From NCBI RefSeq assembly GCF_905220565.1, contig NC_059416.1, forward strand, positions 11,904,001-11,968,000: DNA of 64,000 nt, read 5' to 3'. Numbering within the stretch: the stretch's first letter is position 1; each line of letters begins with the position of its first letter. Position numbers and translations under genes: made by a program. Below the pieces are notes generated by a model. It ran no database searches. It was given only the letters and a program-made list of their open reading frames with translations, and had not been told where the DNA came from. This DNA comes from Melitaea cinxia. Lineage: Eukaryota; Arthropoda; Insecta; Lepidoptera; Nymphalidae. Positions 56,894 through 64,000 of the stretch are shown here, piece by piece.

Positions 56894-57375
56894 TATTATA
56901 AAAAGAAATATTTTGAAAATGCAAGAAGATGCTTGAAAGATTTAATTTCCTCGTAATTGGCCTCCGGGTAAGCAGCTCCTACATTACGAGATCATTCTCT
57001 AATTTCAATGTTTATTTTTATCAAAACAAGATTTATCAACCTTCAACAATTATAACTGTTTATTGAGTTTTAATAGTAAGACATCATATTAATGCTAAAT
57101 ATATTTTTACGCTATCTATACAGTGTGTATATGTATCATTTGTTAGAGAAAAGTTATAAGTCATTCTATATTAAGTATTAATTACATCTTAGAGTAATAA
57201 AAAAACGGATTTCACGATTTACAAGGTTTTTCTTGGTACAAACAATAGCATAGAAAACGAATATGAAAGAACCAAGGATATCAAATTTAAAAGTTTGTTA
57301 GATAATAAAATCAATTACAAAATATATATACAAATATACAAAATATATAGATATATATAGAGGTGGATGATTGGA
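56894..57375. other. Interval without recognised feature
   Basis: AT-rich; a TA-rich stretch near 57,320-57,360. Confidence 0.45.
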
Positions 57376-57384
57376 TGGAGAGGA

Positions 57385-57530
57385 GACTGACAGCGATCGT
57401 TACTCATAGTAAGGAATATATCCGCCAACCCGCATTGGAGCAGCGTGGTGCATTTAGCTCTGATCTTTATCCTACATGGGGAAAGAGGCCTATGTCCAGT
57501 AGTGGAATATTATAGGTTGAAGCGTTATAG
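57385..57530 (+). repeat. SINE B 3' half
   Basis: 'cagcgatcgttactcatagt', 'attggagcagcgtggtgcat', 'cctacatggggaaagaggcc', 'tatgtccagtagtggaatat', 'aggttgaagcg'. The tail is intermediate between the A and B types. Confidence 0.85.
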
Positions 57531-57879
57531 AGGTAGAGCATAAGAATAAAATAATATAAAAAACTATACCCATTTCGTGGTTCCATTACAATAGTGACTG
57601 ATTTCTCGCTGAAAGGTTTCGAGTTCGCTTCGCAATCAAATAAATTCGATATTTTAATCGCTTTCATCACAAACGAAGCGCGTTTCAAACGAGAACTTGG
57701 TGACTGGTATTACTGGATTAAGCGATTGAATTTTTAATTTTTTTATTTCCAATTAACTTTGGCATACTAATTTTTATGGTAACAGAATTGATGATTTGTG
57801 AGTGTAACGGCCTGTAAATGTACAACTATTGGGCGAACACCTTTCCTCCTCACAACAGTTTAAGCTTAATATCTAAGAT
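57531..57879. other. Interval without recognised feature
   Basis: No gene or repeat recognised. Confidence 0.45.
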
Positions 57880-58032
57880 TTTTATTTTTGTGTTACCCAC
57901 ATTAAGAAATTCTAAACATTTTTGACTATCATATCAAAAATTGACCGCTCCAGCGGGGTTCGAACCCGCGTCTCCGACTTGCCGTGTCGGCGCTCTAGCC
58001 AATTAAGCTATGGAATATTCCATAGCTTAATT
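57880..58032 (-). repeat. SINE D ending in a perfect palindrome
   Basis: Body 'tttttgtgttacccacatta', head 'ttgaccgctccagcggggtt', 'tgccgtgtcggcgctctagc', 'caattaagctatgga'. It then folds back: 58,001-58,032 is a perfect 32-bp palindrome centred at 58,016/58,017 that copies the tRNA D-arm region in reverse. Confidence 0.85.
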
Positions 58033-58265
58033 TAAAATGTTTAGTTTAAGCTTATTGTGCCAAATTTAGATTTAGACGAATATGTAACATTAAAATTGCA
58101 TCCGTTTTTCTTTGGGCATTTAAAAAAAACCTCAAAGGTGTGAAATTAAAAACGAAAAATAAAAATTTGAATATGGAAATCCTAATCACCTAGTGGTACG
58201 AAATATACTTTACAACCTATTCTCATACTAATCAAATACACAATAATTGTGTTTGCTCGCAAACG

Positions 58266-58855
58266 AAAAAAAACCGACTTCAATTACATCGACAAGTAAT
58301 ACAACGTAGATCGACGAAAAAATAGTCAAGCAACTACGCGTTATCAAAGATTACTCAAAAAGTAGTTATCAGATCTCGATAAAATTTATATGTGACCACA
58401 TGATAAACATCAGCTTTCGATTAAATTAAAAATTATCAAAATCGGTACAACCAGTAAAAAGTTATTGCGGATTTTCGAGAGTTTCCCTCGATTTCTCTGG
58501 GATTCCATCATCAGATTCTGGTTTTCTTATCATGGTACCAAACTAAGGATATACCCTTTCCAACAAAAAAAGAATTATCAAAATCGGTACATCCAGTAGA
58601 AAGTTATGCGGTATAATACAACGTAGGTCGACGAAAAAAGCGTCAAGTAAAAACGCATTATTAGATATAACTCGAAAAGTAGTTGTTAGATCTCAAATAA
58701 ATTTAAATGGGACCAATTGGCACACACCACCTTTCGATTAAAACAAAATTTGTCGAAATCGGTCTACCCGGTCAAAAGTTCTGATGTAACATACATTAAA
58801 AAAAAATACAGTCGAATTGAGAACCTCCTCCTTTTTTGGAAGTCGGTTAAAAAAA
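58266..58855 (+). mobile_element. MITE-like element M, free copy
   Basis: Left end 'aaaaaaaaccgacttcaatt', right end 'tttttggaagtcggttaaaa'; the ends are inverted repeats (aaccgactt / aagtcggtt). It contains the same internal duplicated unit as the nested copy at 42,685-43,275. No transposase; probably non-autonomous. Confidence 0.75.
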
Positions 58856-59489
58856 TCATAAAAACAAGTCAAGGTGCTCCCAGTCGGAGTACAAACGATT
58901 TATACTCGTATGTTAGACTAGCTGACCGGACATATTACAATTTTTTAGGTAATTTTCTTAAGTCTCATTCTTCTAAAGATCTTCCAGAAAATTTTAGAAA
59001 ACTCGAAAAAAAATTAGCCAACTCTGTCCAGTTATTCCTGCTTTCTTAGAAAAACATTTAACGATACATTTTTATCTATATATATTAACGTGACTTGTCC
59101 TCAGATACTAGAAAACTAAATATCGTATGCAACTACTTCAAACCTTAGTTTAAAGCTCATACACAACTCATACAAAAGTTCCATCATTAACGAGCAATTC
59201 ATAAGAGCAGTCGTAAAGCATGTAAGAGACACTGAGATATTTTCTTGTCGATCCGTCACAGTTTCAAACATCGGGAAACTTTGCGAATGCCTTGATGAAG
59301 CGACGACAAATAATCTGAGCCACAGTTATGGGAAAGTCGTTTTCATTTTTTACTAAAATATTTGTAATGAAACACGTTACGGAGATTTTATTTTCAAAAT
59401 TAATAAACAAAAATGTTTTGTTAGATTAAAGAAGAAGTCGGTAAAATATGATAAGTTTAAATGAAAGTAGAATGTTTATAGCGCAGACA
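58856..59489. other. Interval with an unassigned short frame
   Basis: A frame that begins in element M stays open through 58,858-59,049 (about 60 codons, ending QLFLLS). It has a charged, Leu-rich character, but I recognise no domain. Probably chance or a decayed element. Confidence 0.35.
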
Positions 59490-59725
59490 CACTGACCAGG
59501 GTGGCAAACAACCGTACGGCCCATCGAGAAGCTTCGCAAGCGCGTTGCTGAACCTACCCCCAATCTCCAGGAGCTCTGGTCACCTTACTCATCACAGGAA
59601 CACAACAGTGCTTGAAAGCAGTATTATTTAGCTGTGATCTCCTGTAAGCTGAAGATACTTCTCCAATCAGGTTGCTCCAGGTTTTGAGCAAAATATATTC
59701 TTCTGTGCCCTACGTTAATAGAATG
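59490..59725 (-). repeat. SINE E, internally deleted
   Basis: 'ggcaaacaaccgtacggccc' jumps to 'gcttcgcaagcgcgttgctg', then 'ggagctctggtcaccttact' and 'gtgatctcctgtaagctgaa'. The 'gatggtaagcgattaccg' block is deleted. Confidence 0.8.
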
Positions 59726-59744
59726 AAAGTAATGTAAATATACT

Positions 59745-59782
59745 CCTTGGACTGCAATAGGATGAGCTGACTAACTGACTTC
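59745..59782 (+). repeat. RTE LINE 3' tail remnant
   Basis: 'ccttggactgcaataggatg' followed by 'agctgactaactgactt', the terminal codons and (CTGA)n tail of the RTE element. Under 40 bp, so modest support. Confidence 0.55.
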
Positions 59783-60830
59783 TCACTGAGCAGTCATAGT
59801 CATTTATTTGGGACACGGTTTGCTAATTCCCTTTTTAATTTTATTTTATGAAAATACAACAAAGTTAATCGTAATATATGTGTTTAGATCTCACTGTAAG
59901 GCAAAAACTCAGATAGTTCTCAAAAACATTCACTTAGGCTTTCTCACACTAAATAATTTTGTGCTGGAAAAAAGCGGCATCAGCCGGGATTGAAATTTTG
60001 ACAAACTAGTATTTAACGACACGTTCTATACATCAGCACAGTAATCTAATATAGATAAAGGTCAACCAGATATTTAAATGATATCTGAAATTTCTTGTTT
60101 TTGGCAACTCCAGTCAAGCTTCTATGAATCTCAAACTTATAACATTTAATAAGATATAGTGATAAAAACGATACACTAAAGGCAATAAACAAAAGCTATG
60201 TGAAGTAAATATGAAAAAAAAAAAGCACGAACATCTGAATTTTGTTACACAAGACAAAGATAGTGGTCACTACTAGCAGCGAAGACCTTGATAACCAATT
60301 CATCAAAATATTTCGGTGAAGTTCTCCAGGGTAATGTGTCTAATTTTAAAACAGTTCTTGACCACTCTTGCACTCCTTAACTTCACTAGATATATTAAAA
60401 CTACAAAAAAAAATAATCATAAGAATTTAGAACCTACTAGTAAAATATTATAGTATAAATACAGATGCTGGTTTTTTTAATATTAATTAAAAGAATTACT
60501 TCTTAAATAAAACACCGTTCTTTTTACTAACCTTCTTTTAAACATTAACATTCAATTTTGCCTAATTCACGTAGACCATGACTGTTCGATTTTGTAACTT
60601 AAGCTTTAGAGACCTGTTTAGAGTAAAAACTTTCCTCAATAAGGATAAAGATAAGTCTAAAGTAGAAGTATAAGAAGAAAATGAGAAAATAGCTAATTTG
60701 AATAATGTCGAATATTTGAAGGACCGTTTTGTAATTAGTTCTGTTAAACTTGAAATGACTTTTTAAAGAGTGTGTTTTTTGAATAATGCGTTAATATTTG
60801 AATAGTAGGTATTTCAGAAGGTTCAATCAA
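59783..60830. other. Interval without recognised feature
   Basis: AT-rich; no gene called. Confidence 0.45.
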
Positions 60831-60837
60831 TCAATCT

Positions 60838-60952
60838 TTACAGCCTATACAGTCCACTGCTGGACATAGACCTCCACAAGTTTACGCCAAAAATAACGTG
60901 AACTCATGTGTTTTGCCCATAGTCACCACGCTGGGCAGGCGGGTTGGTGACC
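60838..60952 (-). repeat. SINE A short form
   Basis: From 'ttacagcctatacagtccac' to 'ggcgggttggtgacc', flanked by gaaggtt on both sides (about 60,819 and 60,953). Same 5' start as the 25.1 kb copy. Confidence 0.85.
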
Positions 60953-60994
60953 GAAGGTTAATGAAATTCAATTTACAAAATAGCTTAAACGGAG

Positions 60995-61235
60995 GTTGGG
61001 CACAGCAGGAGTTATCCTGCTCGACTGGGGTAGTGCCTCAACCTTACAAAAGATCACAGCTGAATAATACCGCTTTCAAGCACTGTTGTGTTCCTGTGGT
61101 GAGTAAGGTGACCTGTGGGGAGGGGTTAATAAAACGCTCGCGACGCTTCTGGTGTTGCAAGCGTCTAAAAGTTACGGTAATCCCTTACCACCAGGTGAGC
61201 CATACACTTGTTTGCCGACCTAGTTTTATAAACAA
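60995..61235 (+). repeat. SINE E, sense copy
   Basis: 'tgggcacagcaggagttatc', 'ctgctcgactggggtagtgc', 'cttgtttgccgacctagttt' plus 'tataaacaaaag' tail. Small internal deletions; the poly(A) is decayed. Confidence 0.8.
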
Positions 61236-61704
61236 AAGAACAACGTAGGTAGTAAAATATCAAATTTAAAATTAAAATTAATTATATAGAAAATATTCCA
61301 TTTTATTTTTTTATTTTTGTATACTCAGATATGGTATATTAATATGTGGTAATATTTAATACATCTTGCTTATAATATAGGTACGTACATATACGCTGGT
61401 AGCTGAACTATTACCAATAGTTCAAATTTGTAAGATGACAATTCGAAGATACTGTTGAAATCTATTTGAAGTATTGAGGTTATTTTTGTTTTTGATTTCT
61501 TAAAAAAAGATACACATATTCTTTTTAATTATTTACCTTAGGATCTCATAAATATATTCAACATAATAGAACGAGATTAACAACATTAAAACAAAGAAGA
61601 TACGCTGCATCGTGCCAGCAAAGCCACATTTAAAAGCCGCATAATACCAGCTGCAGCACAATGAACCAAATATTAGAATCTTAATTTAAATTATGTAGGC
61701 CAGT
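61236..61704. other. Interval without recognised feature
   Basis: AT-rich; no gene called. Confidence 0.45.
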
Positions 61705-61823
61705 AGCTTCAGCCTGTAATATCCCACTGCTGGGCATAGGCCTCTTTCCCCATGTAGGAGAAGGATCAGACCTTAATCAACCTGCTCCAATGTGGGTGGG
61801 CGGATATATGAGTAGCGATCGCT

Positions 61824-62328
61824 ATCAGATTTCAGTCAGTCAGCTCAGCCTATTGCAGTCCACTGCTGGACATAGGCCTCCCCAAGTTCGCGCCAAACAT
61901 CCCGGTTTTCCGCAATCCTCATCCAGCTTACACCGGCAATCTTACGTAGATCGTTGGTCCAACGGGTCGGAGGACGTCCCACACTGCGTTTACCAAGACG
62001 CGGTCTCCACTCCATGACCCATCTGCTCCAACGACCATCGGTCTTGTGGCACAGATGGCCATCCCACTGCCACTTCAGCTTGCTAATTCTGTAGGCTATG
62101 TCGGTTACTTTCATTCTCTCGCGGATAGTCTCATTTCTAATCTTATCTTTGAGAGAGACCCCAAGTATAGCCCGTTCCATTGCACGTTGAGCGACTTTAA
62201 GCTTGTGGACCAGTCCCTTCATCAGTGTCCACGTCTCGGCTCCGTATGTTAACACAGACAGGACGCATTGCTCGAAGACTTTTGTCTTCAAGCATTGCGG
62301 AATCTTCGAAGTGAAGACTTGATCAGAT
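61824..62328 (-). mobile_element. RTE-clade LINE 3' end, 7-bp TSD
   Basis: Inserted DNA 61,831-62,321 with atcagat at 61,824-61,830 and 62,322-62,328. The minus-strand 3' end is a (CTGA/GACT)n tail directly after the stop codon, so there is almost no 3' UTR. It is nested in SINE B and therefore younger than it. Confidence 0.92.
61845..62321 (-). pseudogene. RTE reverse transcriptase, C-terminal fragment
   Basis: About 158 codons, open to the stop at 61,845. Typical RTE-clade C-terminus: VLSVLTYGAETWTL, RAMERAILGVSLKDKIRNE, RISKLKWQWDGHLCHKTDGR, RSVGRPPTRWTNDLRKIAG and EAYVQQWTAIG-stop. The polymerase active site is upstream and missing, so the fragment is not functional. No frameshift within what remains, which agrees with a fairly young insertion. 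The last 12 codons equal the shared 3' tail of SINE A. Confidence 0.9.
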
Positions 62329-62565
62329 GTACATGATAACAACCGGGACCGACGGCATAACGTGCTTCTCGAGGCACGATGGGAAGACCCACAAGGACTG
62401 CACACACACCTGGACCATACCAAACATCTGTATGGCCAATACAAATGTGTGGGTGGCCAATACAATGGTTGTCATGTGCGGGGATCGAACCCGCAACCGC
62501 CAGCGGAACAGCCGCAAACCAGTGCTTGCGTGCGTGTAGTTCGTTGCGCCAACACGGCGTCAGTA

Positions 62566-63200
62566 AAAATAGCTTTCAGCCATATATAAATACCTCAATA
62601 TTAATAATATAAACAATTCATATGTTAATATCATATTCAACGCTCTATATAGCTACTGAACTGTGAGTAATGAATGAAGGCTATCGAAGAATTTAATATT
62701 CGAATATGATTTGAATTTGTGAAACATATTTTAATTTTGTATTTAAATAATATTATAGTGAAATAAAATAAATTTAAAAAAGGAATGAAGAATTTGATAA
62801 ACAAATAATGTTAAATTTGTTAAATTAAATTCAATTTTAAAGTCCATCAAAGAACGTGGAGTACAATAGGCGTGAAATTGATAACAGAATTCCAAGTTAT
62901 ATTCCGGGACTGAGGTTACGGTCTAGAGCCACGTCTACGCCATGTACAGTCTAGTGACGGTACCACCGTTTAGTTTCCCGTCCGTCTAGTTAGATAGGAT
63001 ACCTATAAGATTTTCCAAAGTTAAATTTCGAGGGTAATCGACAAAAAATTCAAATTCACGTCCATCTGTCTTTTGTCGCTAAGTCGCTAAGCCGATTGTG
63101 GCCAAAAGGACTGAGATTAAATAAATCAGGGACAGCAAAATATCCGCCTATATAGGCTTAGCCTATTAAGCTATAATAAAATGGGGTAAATCGATTACTA
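62566..63200. other. Interval without recognised feature
   Basis: AT-rich; no gene called. Confidence 0.45.
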
Positions 63201-63203
63201 TCT

Positions 63204-63400
63204 TCCTAGCCCGTTGGTGTAGTTTAAAGTGACTCGGATTTTTGGTTCAACGGCATGTCAGTTCGCCTCTGTGTGATATATATTTATTTATATTTACGTG
63301 TATTATTAAATATTTATATTTATCTATGTCAACCGGCTGTTATTATTAAGTTGCCTGCATTACAATTAGACGATAGTGTATGATTGTATAATAAATATGT
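63204..63400 (+). repeat. SINE C, degenerate copy
   Basis: 'tcctagcccgttggtgtagt', 'ttaaagtgactcggattttt', 'caaccggctgttattattaa', 'caattagacgatagtg'. Box B (gtcagttcgcctctg) is mutated. Confidence 0.7.
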
Positions 63401-63585
63401 TAGTCATAACAAACATGTTTATATTTTAAAGTTCTAAGTTATCAACTTACGTTATGCCATAAAATGACGTACCAACCAACATTATAATTATTTCAAATAA
63501 ATAAAAATAAAATAAATAAATGCATAATTATAAATGATAAATTAATTTCCCGGGCAAACTCACGGGTATCCTTTGTATCTTATGG

Positions 63586-63760
63586 TAAAATCAAAATCGA
63601 AATCAAAAGTATCTTTATTCAAATACCTAGGCTTCAAAAGCACCTTCGAATCCTTATTTTACAAATTATTTTTAAAAAATTAAGCTACCACCGGTTCGGA
63701 ATGTAGATTCTGCACAGAAGAACTGGCAAGAAATTTCTGCTGTTACTAGTCAATATCCAT
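63586..63760 (-). repeat. LINE 3' tail (family J)
   Basis: Reverse of the 12.2 kb copy: 'aaatcaaaatcgaaatcaaa', 'gtatctttattcaaatacct', 'agctaccaccggttcggaat', 'gtagattctgcacagaagaa'. Untranslated end of a non-LTR element. Confidence 0.72.
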
Positions 63761-64000
63761 TTAGTAATAATATATGTAACGCTGTAGAAGTTTCATACCA
63801 ACCGGATTATTATTCTGGCGTGATTCCGGAAAAACAACTAAGTTTTCTCTTCACGGTAATAAACACGATTACTATTATCTATTTTCGTATCTAATTAAGC
63901 ATAAAGGAATACGGAAATTATTTTGTATACTAAAGTCGTAGCAAAATTCCTTACAATATATTATTACCAAAACGCAACTCCCTCAAAAAAGTACTAAAAA

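Larger units (their letters stand above)
61705..62565 (-). repeat. SINE B split by RTE insertion
   Basis: The 3' half 61,705-61,830 ('cttcagcctgtaatatccca' to 'cgatcgctatcagat') and the 5' half 62,322-62,565 ('gtacatgataacaaccggga' to 'tgcgccaacacggcgtc') are one SINE B interrupted at the 'ctatcag' site by an RTE fragment. The head contains a small duplication ('tggccaatacaa' twice, about 62,434 and 62,454). Confidence 0.9.

Noticed and set aside
58717..59049. 110-codon frame on the plus strand
   Set aside because: The first half is element M. The rest is unassigned and too short and featureless to call a gene.

Overview
The window is AT-rich, intron-like eukaryotic nuclear DNA. It has no dense gene array and almost no non-transposon coding sequence. 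The repeats point to a moth or butterfly (Lepidoptera): Helitron 3' ends of the form 'cgcggacgaagtcgcgggc..CTAG', an abundant SINE with the tail 'ggcctatgtccagcagtgg' plus (ATG)n, several tRNA-headed SINEs, and R1-, I- and RTE-type LINEs. The species cannot be named from the sequence alone.

Layout. 1-17 kb: AT-rich DNA with SINEs of five families (called A-E here), LINE 3' ends and a long (TA)n tract at 16.1 kb. 17.5-18.4 kb: a short retro-insertion with a 13-bp target-site duplication (TSD) that encodes the C-terminal part of a virus-type superfamily 1 RNA helicase. 18.4-27 kb: SINEs and Helitron-type elements, several nested. 27.2-33.5 kb: a complete but inactivated I-clade LINE with ORF1, ORF2, a (GAA)n tail and a 13-bp TSD; its ORF2 is interrupted by an 831-bp 5'-truncated R1-like LINE with its own TSD. 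33.5-48.7 kb: SINEs, Helitrons, and a MITE-like element nested in a Helitron. 48.72-48.90 kb, minus strand: the one plausible host coding exon, a signal peptide plus the first half of a Ly6/uPAR three-finger domain with splice sites at both ends. 49-64 kb: more repeats, including an RTE LINE 3' end inserted in a SINE.

How the elements relate. SINE A and SINE B both end in a sequence that matches the last codons and stop of the RTE reverse transcriptase ORF seen at 61.8-62.3 kb (...AYVQQWTAIG-stop), so RTE LINEs are the probable drivers of their movement. A roughly 118-bp short form of SINE A is inserted at least five times with 7-13 bp duplications. Three SINE copies carry snap-back (inverted) 5' ends. 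Repeated nesting gives a relative order of insertions that can be read directly. All TSDs and palindromes were read by eye; family names come from recognised motifs, not searches.
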